A model generated the notes under the pieces. That model saw only the letters and a list, made by a program, of their open reading frames with translations. It had not been told where the DNA came from and searched no databases. From Umbelopsis ramanniana AG (Eukaryota > Mucoromycota > Umbelopsidomycetes > Umbelopsidales > Umbelopsidaceae): a stretch of DNA of 64,000 bases. The translations under genes and the position numbers were made by a program. Location of the stretch: the NCBI RefSeq assembly GCF_025399195.1, contig NW_026252094.1:124001-188000 (forward strand), read 5' to 3'. Shown here piece after piece: positions 20,871 to 31,225 of this stretch; position 1 is the first letter of the stretch, and the number at the start of each line of letters is the position of its first letter.

Positions 20871-21220
20871 CTGTAGCACCGGCTTATAACGTGGTGTCAT
20901 AGTTTTCCGCGCCCTTTCAATATGGATTGTAAGCAAGGTTCGTACTGAGTTTAGGGCCGGCGTTTCCCAGGTAATTTAGAAGCTAACTTAGGCACACTAT
21001 GTCTGACTGATGTTACCATCAGGGATTAATGACTATTGTGCCGTTTCTCGCAGTAAACCGTTCAATTTATGCCCTTTTTCATCTACACCACATGACTATG
21101 GAAGGTATCATATGGTTGTGGAGAAAGGCCGTTGTGTATCGACACGAAGCTGTCGACTTCAAAAGCAGAAGCATATGCAGCATGCAGAGATGTAACAATG
21201 TCCATCGATGCCCCCAAATA

Positions 21221-22259
21221 TTACGTTCTCTATGCGTACAGCAACAATCTCAGCCTTAGGTACAAGCTTTCTATATCACCAAGGTAATATTTGTTCTGAT
21301 GACACCAGTAATTCTATCGCTACCTCTAATGAATGTGCTTCCTCAAAATCCAAGCCAAAAAAAAAAAAAGTACGCAACAATGTACCGTCCTAGTACGATC
21401 TGACATCGCAGTTTGAAGCACTGTACTTAAAGGGATTCGATGCAGGTGGTACAAGGAGCAACGCTTAATTGGAGAGGTAAGAGAGTTGATCTGGAGGCTA
21501 TTGTTTACAGATTGCAACGAGCAAGGATTTCGTCGGATGCTTGATTCAGTTGCGCGGATAATACTGCTGGATGATTACACTCTCCCAAACGGACTTTTTG
21601 GTCGATTTTTGTCTCTTCAAACCAAAATTGACTCCGCCGTGCTGCGAGCGAATGCCTACAGTAAGCTCCCTCAAAGATTTCATGTCTGGTGTGGTATACC
21701 AGCCAAGGTCCAACAACGCACTTCGTTCTGAATTCTTGATAAATTGACGATGTCACCAATGAACAATGGTCAGTATGAAGAAAAATTTTCTCTGCATATC
21801 TCGCATCCACCGTCCGTTAGAGCTATCCGCAATTTGAGGAGATGTAAACATTGTGCTTCTATTCCAGTTTGAGGTGGTTGGAACAAGTAGGTTAAGATGC
21901 ATATATACGAGGTGGAGCAGCTGATCGCACATAGCATGTTCATGGCTCCTTGCAAGACTGTTTTCTGGTAACGGTACAACAATTGCGCTTAGCACTAAAC
22001 ATATATTTTCATCCACTGAATGCTTTCATGATAACATCTTTGATGTGCATGCTTGTCCTTTCAGTTTGACAATGGGTAACAAAGCAATGAGAGAAGCCTA
22101 AGGTAAAAAATCATTGTTTCGCCCATTAGTACACAGAATCTTTTTGATGCAATTTCGTTTTTTTTTATTATCACGTTAATGATATCACTAGAATAAACAT
22201 TTTTTCTTGTTGTGTTGACTACATCCCAACTCCTTGCAAAAGTCTAGCCTTTGCTCATA
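21221..22259. other. intergenic, no gene recognised
   Basis: About 1.0 kb with a run of 13 A near 21359. An open stretch of about 100 codons on the minus strand (21505-21810) has no ATG at its 5' end and no recognisable motif, so it is not called. Confidence 0.45.
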
Positions 22260-22598
22260 TTACGTCAATTTTATACAGCTCGTTTGGAAAACTATCGCAT
22301 ATTCGTGTCCACTACAGCAGGCAGGAGCCCCATCGCATTGGAGTCCATCTGACGGAGCGCATCCAAACCCCACTAAGTTATTGGGGGGCACATCCGTTAT
22401 ATTTAAATTCTTGAAAAGATGCTTTACGTCGGCGCTGGAGGAACTGGCCATCTCATGGCAGCAAAATAAAGCGTCCTTGGGACACACTGTGCCTGTGCTA
22501 CAGATCGCAACCAGTGTCAAAAGTATGTATATCAAAATGCTGTATGTTTGTTGTATTGTGGCTTTTGATATGAATTTGGCAGTGTCAGTGTGTTTCAT
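22260..22598 (-). CDS. hydrophobin-like secreted protein (class I spacing)
   Basis: This is a 112-aa single-exon protein starting at an ATG (22598). A hydrophobic stretch (about 19-33, SILIYILLTLVAIC) acts as signal peptide, with a rather long polar lead. The mature part has eight Cys at 39, 46, 47, 80, 88, 94, 95 and 108, giving C-x6-CC-x32-C-x7-C-x5-CC-x12-C-x4. This is the hydrophobin order C, CC, C, C, CC, C with class I-like loop lengths; the x7 loop is at the short end. ACCSGHEYAIVFQTSC resembles the last hydrophobin module. Hydrophobins self-assemble at air-water interfaces and coat aerial hyphae and spores. An unrelated eight-Cys protein with the same spacing cannot be fully excluded. 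Confidence 0.75.
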   Translation of the reverse strand: MKHTDTAKFISKATIQQTYSILIYILLTLVAICSTGTVCPKDALFCCHEMASSSSADVKHLFKNLNITDVPPNNLVGFGCAPSDGLQCDGAPACCSGHEYAIVFQTSCIKLT

Positions 22599-24305
22599 AT
22601 GATGTATATATTTCGCTCATCATTTCTAAATACCTACCAAACATTGTACTTGATTAAAGCAATGTCGATTAGAGTTGCTACTCCATTGTTGCTGATTTAT
22701 ACCACAGACATCGGGCTTTCTCCTGAGCGTCCTAGCCCCTATCGGTAAGGAAGACGGGAGCCTTCTCAATTCCTACATGGTTTGCTGCACTCATACTGCC
22801 TCTTACTCTGAGCTGTGCCTTCTATTAACTGCTAAGTTTCCGAAGTATAATATGTCTAGCTGTCGTGAGCGAAACGTTTTGTTTACAAATAATAAATAGT
22901 AGTCCCGAAAAAAAATGCCTGGCATTTCTTTTTAAAAAATTTATCAGCATAAGTTTTGATCTTCCTACCTCTAAACTTATTTTTCTATCTTGCTCGCATC
23001 ACACGCCACTACTAGGGATACTCTCTGGTTGGGAGGATGTCTCCTGTTACTCCATGGCGATTCCGGTTTTCTCAAAATGTCAATTGATATGCAAGCCCTA
23101 AAGAACAACCTGGAAGAAAATACAATGACCGCTGATGAGGGCATACCTTGCCTAAGTAATTTGATAGCTTGAAAATTAGCATACATCATTGGATGCACCC
23201 ACGATTGAAAATAAAACAACTTAGACCTGGCTATCGTTATACCTTACTTTTAGTCATAGATCGCAGATTTCAGATCACCATCCTATTTTATCAAGTTGTG
23301 AAGATCGAACTACACCGTATTCACCGCTTTGCATAAGGCTGTCCCTCAAAATTCTTCCAAAGAACGAAGTAAAAGCTATCATGATGATCGTAAACCCGCG
23401 TTTGCCAAAGCGATCTCTACACCTTAACTTTCCAAAAAAATACAATATTTAAAGGGGTCAAGGAGAGAAGTGTTGAGCTTGAGACTTGTCAAGATCCTAC
23501 TCAAAACACCATACCCCGCAACTGTAGCACGACCGGTGCATATCGACGCCCATCGATGAAATTCGAAAGTTTTTGCTATATCAGTTGGGCTTAAAGTAGT
23601 TTGTCTGGCACTCCTTTACATTGGCTATAAACCGAAATCTTCCGATAGCCACTATGTCTTTCTATTTTATTTTTTGTTTCCTTTAAAAAATATCGCATGC
23701 ATATTGCCTCATTTAAAATAAAAATAAAAACATACCTACAAAGACCATTCAGAAACACTAAATAACATTAGGTTCTAAATCGAAGCTTTAATAATTGGAA
23801 AATACCAAAAATTTGATAATGTTCTTATGACTGATTGCCATTAAAAAAAATTCAATGGACAAAACATGCAAATGGAAACATCATGTTCACATATTTTCGA
23901 CGATGTTAGAGTTAAATATAATTATAATACGTCACAAGAAATAACCATCATTCAACTGCACGCTAATATACATAAAGCAATAAATTTTGTAAACCAAAAA
24001 AAAATGCAAAACATTCTGCATTTTAATGTGTCTCTCTAATATAACATAAAAATGGCTATAGCACCTACAAGCCAGTATGAAACAGGTAAGATACAGTACT
24101 TTAGCGTAAATATAAGAACCCTAGTGTGAAACCGTACACTTAAAAAAATTATATAGCTTATGTGGCTTTCCTGGAGCCCTTCAATCTGAATGCATCATCT
24201 CTTTGCCTGACCATTACTCTCATAAGCAACCAAAGTATAGACAGAAGGTTAGGATAACATATTTTTGGTCCAAATATGATATGACATTTTCGCTGACATC
24301 AACAA
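22599..24305. other. AT-rich intergenic, no gene recognised
   Basis: About 1.7 kb. The part from 23640 to 24260 is strongly AT-rich with many A-runs. The proximal left side should hold the hydrophobin promoter. No gene is seen. Confidence 0.5.
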
Positions 24306-24378
24306 GACGGTATGGCCTAATGGATAAGGCGCCAGACTTCGGATCTGGAGATTGAGGGTTCGAGTCCCTTTACCGTCG
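24306..24378 (+). tRNA. tRNA-Arg (anticodon TCG)
   Basis: A complete cloverleaf without intron: acceptor GACGGTA pairs with TACCGTC (24371-24377) followed by discriminator G. The D arm contains GGCCTAATGGATAAGGC, the anticodon stem CCAGA/TCTGG encloses loop CTTCGGA (anticodon TCG, reads CGA Arg), and the T arm is GAGGG-TTCGAGT-CCCTT with one G-T pair. The internal B box GGTTCGAGTCC is perfect. Confidence 0.93.
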
Positions 24379-25011
24379 AGTGATATTTTTTATTGGTGGA
24401 CATCATAAACTCCGCCAATCAATTTTTGCTTTAAAATGCGGAGATTTTATTGGATGACGTTGATTGAGCAGGGCAATTCGTAGCCTGGCTGTTCATTGAA
24501 GGATTTTATGCGGTGGTCCAATCAACGCTCCTCGCGCAGTTTGCTCCGTGGTGTAACTTGTTCTTACCGGGTATGCGTAGCCGTTCATTTCCTAAGTTTT
24601 GCCGTCGTCCGATCAACGTTTCTCGCGCAGTTTGCTCCGTAGTGTAATGATATGAGCTGAGGCACCTGTGTGCCCTGTCATCGGCGTCTACGTCCTTTGG
24701 ACGATTTGAGTTCGTACTCTGCCACCAGCGCCAAAATGAAAACAGGATGACTAAATGTGGCTTTACTACAACGTATTCATCATTTTTAGTTTGGAAAAAT
24801 TTATGTTCCTTTGAGTGGCATATGGGACAGCGGTATTGAGTGCGGTTTGAGAATTGAAATGTCCTAGGACACAAACAAAGGTACCAACATTTTCTTTATT
24901 GAGTGATACTATCATTGTAAATATAGGCAGATCCGACTCTAAGCATAAATTTCACAAAATTCGCTCCGTCCAGCCTGAACAACAAAATGTGTGAGAGGAT
25001 AGCAATATCAG
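24379..25011. other. intergenic downstream of tRNA
   Basis: This spacer holds the short direct repeat listed separately. An open stretch on the minus strand (24506-24874) covers the repeat, has no recognisable protein signal and is not called. The right end is the 3' flank of the fused enzyme gene. Confidence 0.45.
24480..24650. repeat. imperfect direct repeat, about 98-bp period
   Basis: Two copies start near 24480 and 24577 (GTAGCC..TTCATT). Both run into ATCAACG, then CTCGCGCAGTTTGCTCCGT and GTGTAA. The shared core is about 50 bp at 24520-24556 and 24612-24648. The second copy continues into a stretch with a weak tRNA B-box look (GAGTTCGTACTC near 24708). It could derive from a pol III gene, but no cloverleaf folds. 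Confidence 0.5.
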
Positions 25012-27394
25012 TCAAACTGGATGCTCGGCACAAAACTCTAAAGCAACGCGAGTCAGCACATCAGTCACTTGGTAAATAGATGATATTGTGGCCCACTCCA
25101 CTGCCGCGTGAGCACCATCGCCATCGACGCCGAATAAGATAGAAGGAATTCCATGGTCAGCAAGCAAAGCAGCGTCAGTCCAAAAAGGCTCTGCACGGAT
25201 GACCGGACTATGACCAAGCACGTCTTGGGTATGCTTCAAAAGACAGATGGCAATGGAGTCATTCGGATCGACTTCCAACGGAGCACGTGATAGTCCTTGC
25301 CTTAGACTATACTGGAACTCAGCGACAGTATTGGCCAAAGCATCAAGAATATTCCTCAGCTGGGTCTCAACAATCGATGCAGTTTCACCAGGAACCGTGC
25401 GACGCTCAATAGTAATGGTACATTTCGCAGGATAAGAAGAAGGTTCCTCACCACCTTGTATGAGCGACGCATGCACTGTGCCTGTGCCAAGAACGGGATG
25501 ACAAATGTATGGCTCTTTGGACTGCAATAAATCCTGACCATATTTTTCCAAAGCCACCAAGAAGTGCCCTGCCTTTGCAATAGCGTCAATGCCCAATTCT
25601 GGTCTTGATCCGTGGGCAGCTTTACCTATGACATCGATATAAAACCAAACAAAGCCCTTGTGTGCCATTGTGATTTGTAGGTAAGATGGTTCACTTACAA
25701 TAGCAGCGTCAGCTCGCCAACCAGCTTCCAGAACCTCTTGAGTGCCGATGCTTGCATTCTCTTCATCTGCTACGGCTGCTACTATTATGTCTCCGCCAAT
25801 ACCATGTTCCTTCGCAGAGACAGCTGCGATCATCGATGCAGCTACACCAGCCTTCATGTCGAATGCACCTCGACCATAGACAGAATTGTTGCGTATTTCA
25901 CCACTAAGCGGATCACCATTGTAGCCAGCAAGGGTGACTGTGTCAATATGACCATTGAACATGAGCGATTTGCCTCCTTTACCAGAGCCACGTGCAACAC
26001 CAATCACAGAAGGACGTCCATGGTGCTTTTCAAGTACATTTATCTCGAATCGACGATGGGCCAGCCAAGCGGAAATATAATCTGCAATCTTAGTCTCGCC
26101 TCCACCACCCTGTGACGACAGGTCCGGGTTGGAAGAATCAATGCGTACAAGAGCCTGCGTTAACGCTACAGGGTCATCGATAGATATGTCGGGAGGAGGT
26201 GTGTATGCTCTACTTCCTTCCGTGCAAAGCAAAACGATGACTGCATCTGGGTGGAAGATTGCAGGCTGGTGGGCATGAATGGATAGAAGGGTGGCAAGAG
26301 TAGCAGCACCGCAAGGGCCAGCGCCTACTCCCAAGTGATCGAGCTCTTGAATGGCTTGGTGACACTCCATGTCTGAAACAGATGTCGCAATATCCACACC
26401 ACATGAAAGTAAAGGCCAAGCAATGGTAGATAAGGTGGCGCAATGTAAGCCAGACATAATAGTATGACTTGTACCAATGGTCGTGAATGCTCTCTTTTCC
26501 AAACTGCCCTTCAAGCAGGAAGCTGTATCTGGTTCAACTGTAATGATCGTTGTTGAATTGTGATTTCTAGATCGTTTGTAATGAGAGACAACAGCTTGAG
26601 CGAGCGACCCCACTCCAACTGGAGTTATGACAACGTCAGGACATTTGTTGCTTATCACAGAGTCAATTTGCTCATCAATCTCTTGTAGCATGGTATGGTA
26701 TCCATCCACTATCCACTTAAAGACTGTCGGTTAGGAAAGACGATATGCAGACTTTTAGGACCATGTCGGAACAAACCTGAGGGATCTCTTCATAACCGTC
26801 AAATGCAGTATCTTGGATATAGAGACCACCTGGTGTAACTCTGGCTTTATCGTAGGCCATTTGCACGGCCAAATCATAGTCTCCCACAACGTTAGTTAGA
26901 GTGGTGCCTTCGGCCATGATAAGGTTCTTGGTCGATTCATACATATCTTGTGGTACAAAGATATGGGATTTCACGCCTAACAAAGTCGCTACATGGCCTA
27001 CTGCTCTACCGTGATTTCCTTCTGTAGCTGCGAACAAGGTGATGGGAGATCCAAAGGAACTGATGGCGCGCTTCAAGCTGTCATACGAGGTATCTGAGTT
27101 GTTATCAGTGTAATTGACGAGTTGTGCGATAGCTCTGTAGGCTCCCCATGATGCTCCGAGGAACTTGAATGCCGGAAGACCAAAACGACTGGACTCATTT
27201 TTCAACAGCACTTTTCGCACGCCCAATTTTTCTGCTACAGAGACTAGCTCTACTAATGGTGTTGGACTGTAACCAGGGAGCTGCTTATGAAACGACAATG
27301 GCCGCGAATCGAAATGAGTATTTTCGAGAATTGAACGTGCTGCAGGATTGAAATAAGAGTTGTGTCTTAGTTTTGAAGACTGAAAAGACGCCAT
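25012..27394 (-). CDS. fusion enzyme: diaminopropionate ammonia-lyase-like PLP domain + M20 peptidase/deacylase domain
   Basis: Exons 26777-27394 and 25012-26715 are joined across a 61-nt intron (26716-26776, CAG|GTTTGT..TTAAG|TGG), giving 773 aa. The splice restores DGYEEIPQ-WIVDGYHTM, as expected for diaminopropionate ammonia-lyases. The N-terminal part (about 1-375) is a fold-type II PLP enzyme: PLP lysine K77 in AFKFLG, the Asn-containing loop ATEGNHGRA, and the glycine loop PVGVGSLAQA. The C-terminal part (about 385-773) is an M20/ArgE-DapE-like metal hydrolase: H462 and D464 in NGHIDTV, D492 in GRGAFDMKAG, the EE pair in ADEENAS (about 524-525), then SEPS and AHGSRPE. The inferred role is deacylation and alpha,beta-elimination of a diamino acid, in the cytosol. 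Homologous functions are encoded side by side in Escherichia coli (ygeX, ygeY). Substrate is not proven. Confidence 0.85.
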
Positions 27395-28643
27395 TTGTGT
27401 CGTCGAATGATCCGAAAGAAGACGAAACCTGGGAATGTTTGGTTGTTATGCCCAGTGAGTCATTTGTAAAAGGTTTAAGTTCCGAAGTCACTGGAAGCTT
27501 TGACTTGCATGACATGTTTGCGATAGTCTATTGTTCAGTCAAAATATAGCAAAGTATCCTTGTATTGTTGCGGCCGTCTAGCAGCTAAAAAATGCAGTGA
27601 ATATAGCACACTACGAGTTTGATCAGAAATGCTACTAGCCTACATGCATGGCTCTGAGGCTCTACACTGGCGAGTATGTTGGTGTGCTGTGCCTGACTTA
27701 TGTTGCTGCAAGGCGACACTGCCTTCTCCCCAGTACTGTGGATAGTGTATGCGGCAGTTGGTCAGTATCGTTAGCCTAAATCAGCTTTGAAATCGCGGGC
27801 GATATTAGCAAAGACATATGTACATACCGCAACACTGTTACTTTGATGTCAACGACGTGCCTTGACACGAAGGTGGTGGAGTACAAGGTTCATGGTGTCT
27901 TTGTAGCCGAATCTCTACCGGTGCACCATCTGTATAGCTGCAATTGAGTTCATAGGTTTTGGTGAGATCTACAATGGACTTTATGTGATCCTGCATTTGA
28001 CATTATGAATCGCACAGTAATTCGTGGCACTGTACGTGAACAATATGACGATATTTTTTGAATGCTGAGTGTTGGTGAAGAGGATAAAATTGAATAGTCG
28101 GACACTAACTGGCAATTTTGGCTGTGGTTGATGAATTGGGTATCTTACTGTCATAACTGACGGCATACTTCAACACAAGTTCTATCTTCACCAGTCATTT
28201 CAATATCAGGCAGAACTTGACCGATTATAGTTACGCTGCATTAGTAGTCTATCCTTGATGGAACCCAGGTACTTGAAACATGAACAAACTCATAATTTAG
28301 CCACGTGAGCGGGTGGCGAAAAAAACCCCTCTGGATAAATTGCTTGTTGGTAAACATGTCGCATTTGACAGTAAATAAAGTTAAGATACTGATGCATATC
28401 AAGATCAAAGGATATACGGCTCACACAGTTTCCAAGATCATGTCTATGCATTTAATTGCAATGCTACTATGTGACTGAAAGGCTGTTTTTGCGGTTTTGC
28501 AAAACGCGGTAGCGGATAAAAAACGGCGGCATGAGTTGGACCGAAACCACACAACGGCCCGTTCGACGATCGTTAATTCAGGCTAAACATACCTCCGAAA
28601 CACTCCACAATTACCATATAAATAGGTTTGGAGTGTCTTCAAG
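27395..28643. other. divergent intergenic region
   Basis: About 1.25 kb between two divergent genes, so it holds both promoters. A perfect 12-bp palindrome GTTTTGCAAAAC lies at 28494-28505, about 140 bp upstream of the right-hand gene. No gene is seen. Confidence 0.5.
28617..28624 (+). promoter_or_regulatory. TATA box of the 7-TM-type gene
   Basis: TATAAATA lies only 20-27 bp upstream of the first ATG (28644). A start site about 30 bp downstream of this box would fall past that ATG, so translation may begin at the next in-frame ATG (28662). Confidence 0.55.
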
Positions 28644-29483
28644 ATGCTTGTTCCAAAAGTCATGGCATTCCCATTCGCATTACTACTCCCTACTCTAGGA
28701 CCAGCAATCGCTGGTTCAGTAATTTATGGTGTCCTTATGCCTATTTTGATATGGAGAGCTCACACCACACACAGCTTCAGCCCTTACGTTATGTTGACTA
28801 TCTTTTCTATATTTCGATGCGTTGGATTTGCTTGCCGCGCTGCCTGGTCTCAGCAAACCGCCCAAGGCATCACTGCCTTGGTCTATGTGGCTAATATCCT
28901 GCAATACGTTGGCTTTATTCTGGAAATATTCGCCGTCATCAACCTTACAATCAACTGGATCCACGCTTCTTTGCGTGAGGGATCAAAACCCCCAACAACC
29001 GAAAAATTGGCGTTCACTGCTCTGCGCATCCTTGTTGTTACTGCACAGATTCTGACTGTTGTCGGTGCGATTATGCTTCTAGTTGGTGCTGGTAGCGGAA
29101 AGCTCAATTTGGTATCCACAGGCACGAATCTGAGGAACGCCTCTTACTATATATTTTTCGCAAGTGCTCTTTTGGGCTTTTGCGTACTCCACTTTTACTA
29201 TTTTACACATTTTTCAAGAGCAAGAACCGCTGATTACCTACTTATTCTGGTCCTGTATCTCCTCCTTCTCATGAAACTATGCTTCCGAATCGCTGCTCTG
29301 AATATGTCAGCATCCAACAATGTAAACACCAAGGAAGCCTTCTATTTCGGGATCGATGCATTGCCCGAGCTCTTGATCTGCTTGATTGCCGTTGTCATCA
29401 ATCTGTCTAGAGTCAAGAATGGATTCGAGCCATGGAATGCCAAACGGGAGCGCAAACTTTCGGAAACCAAGGAGATGGTTTAA
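28644..29483 (+). CDS. fungal seven-TM-type membrane protein of unknown function (RTA1/DUF7702-like)
   Basis: The frame encodes 279 aa from ATG 28644, or 273 aa (MAFPFALLL) from ATG 28662, which the closely placed TATA box favours. About seven hydrophobic segments alternate with short polar loops, for example VIYGVLMPILIW, IFSIFRCVGFACRAAW, VANILQYVGFILEIF, ILTVVGAIMLLVG, IFFASALLGFCVLHFYYF, LLILVLYLLLLMKL and LLICLIAVVINL. The C-terminus is short and basic (KRERKLSETK). The topology and the aromatic/Arg pattern in TM2-3 resemble fungal 7-TM families such as RTA1-like or DUF7702 proteins. Assignment is by appearance only; function is unknown. Confidence 0.72.
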   Translation: MLVPKVMAFPFALLLPTLGPAIAGSVIYGVLMPILIWRAHTTHSFSPYVMLTIFSIFRCVGFACRAAWSQQTAQGITALVYVANILQYVGFILEIFAVINLTINWIHASLREGSKPPTTEKLAFTALRILVVTAQILTVVGAIMLLVGAGSGKLNLVSTGTNLRNASYYIFFASALLGFCVLHFYYFTHFSRARTADYLLILVLYLLLLMKLCFRIAALNMSASNNVNTKEAFYFGIDALPELLICLIAVVINLSRVKNGFEPWNAKRERKLSETKEMV

Positions 29484-31225
29484 ATGCCTCAAGAATGAGT
29501 TTACAATACGATGCCCGTCTAAATAGACTACTATACCGACAACCCTCCTCCCATACTGTACCAGTAGCTTTCATTAATATGTAACAGTCCACTAGATAAA
29601 TTTATGTCATGATAGAGTATGTGAATTGTTTTTGAATGGTTGGAAAAGGGGTTGTTCCTTGGTCTTTCCACGAAGTCCACAATCAATCACGCATAAGCGT
29701 GATCTGTGATGAATTTGAATATTCGAGTTTGTTATCACGTTCAATCACGAGGACCCATAAGCGAAATCATGATCATCAGCGGTGCCTGAAAAGGAATCGG
29801 TAAAGAAGCTCAGGGCCATATGGTGAAAAAGCAGCCCCAAAGCTAACTGTCCCATATTTCGACTACTTCTGTAGATCTGGGCTAGTTTTTGTAAATTTAT
29901 GGAAGACTGGGCTATTGCTATGACTTGTTATGTCTCTTGATATCAAGCGATGATAGCAAATCTAGAAGTCCGGAAAATGTGGCAACGTTGAGGCTATTGC
30001 TGGCGGCTTGAACAAAATTTTGCCAAAAACAGGGCAGTTGAATCTTTGCGTTTTCGATTCGTGCTCTGTATGAGGGAGCATTCATGCTCAGAACCATACC
30101 TGAGATATTTTTCAGCTCAGAAGCAAATTCTGAATCTCCTGCACTTTGATGGTTGGTTCGTAGAACATTCTACGTCTTCGAAACCCAATTGTGTAGTATT
30201 GTTACTCAGATGTCATCTCTCTGCTCACAAAAACTTGTTTCACCAACCGATTCTATCACAATTTAGTTAACACTTGCGACATCATATTTTCTACACATTT
30301 AGCTCAATGCATTGAGTCAATGATGCCAATGCGAAGAGATCGCAACCTTTATGATCTATGATGATTTGAAATTCCGCAAAATCATGGCACAGACAATGGG
30401 TCATTGCTTTGTAGCTTGCAAGCCCCTTGATGAGCTGTTATACAACCAGGATGATATTAAGATCATAAAACATGGTCATATACATGGCTTCGATCGTTAA
30501 TTTACGCAGTGTAACAAAGTTGTCAGATATTCATACAAGTTGAGCGACAGAAATGGCGTTTGATATAATTTGACCACTTCAAAAGCCCAACTTTTTTTTT
30601 GAAGTGCGCTGTTTGGACTTTTCAACTCTCAAAATGAAAGATAATCGCATTTGTCATGGTCTTGACTGATTAAACAGTCTCCAGCTGCTCTACAGGTTGA
30701 AAGTAATCCGAATTGCAAACACAAGCCCTGTGTTCGACTTGGCAGCTTGCCGATAAACGGACATTTAAATAGTACATTGGGCCGTTGCACCACCGAAAAA
30801 GTTGATTCGCCAATGATCGTTTTGCTTCCCACATTGATGACCGATCTCAGATTTTATTTCCTAGTCCTTATCATATTTCACAGCTTTAGGCCAACTCACA
30901 GCTTTAGGCCCATGGAAGAGGATAATGAGCCATCATATGGAATTGAGCTTCTCACGAAAGTATTAGCAGCTAACAAAAATACTGCTTCCTTTACAATTGA
31001 AAAATTAAAGCATAGTGTCTCGCATCAAGTGAGGTAGAAATGGCGATAGGCGAATGGCGCAAGCTTTCTCCAATAAAAACCGCCTAAAAGCATTTGCACT
31101 CACGTGTAGAAGGCACCAAAAAAAAAAAAAAAGTCGGAATATGAAGCCTTTGCAATTTATCGGCATTCGTCGATGGGCGAAAAGCGAACCCATTCTCTTT
31201 CTTATACTCTTCTTTATCTGTCGCC
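29484..31225. other. intergenic, no gene recognised
   Basis: About 1.7 kb. A perfect 7-bp stem hairpin ATCACGC-ATAA-GCGTGAT lies at 29686-29703. Short open frames near 30750-31240 lie in the leader region of the permease gene and show no protein signal. The promoter of the permease is expected at the right end. Confidence 0.45.

Larger units (their letters stand above)
18095..21220. repeat. decayed tandem triplication (units A, B, C)
   Basis: Three diverged direct units each hold one Cys-rich gene copy on the minus strand. Left edges share 'ATTGACCA(C/T)' followed by 'GAAGCAC' or 'AAAGCAC' near 18095, 19273 and 20053. Unit A (to about 19135) and unit C (to about 21220) also share a right flank: GTATCGACACCAAGCTGTC near 19050 matches GTATCGACACGAAGCTGTC near 21137, both followed by CATATGCAGC and CATCGATGCCC. 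Unit B lacks this flank and stops near 20010. The homology reaches well beyond the coding parts, so these are segmental tandem duplications. Confidence 0.7.
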
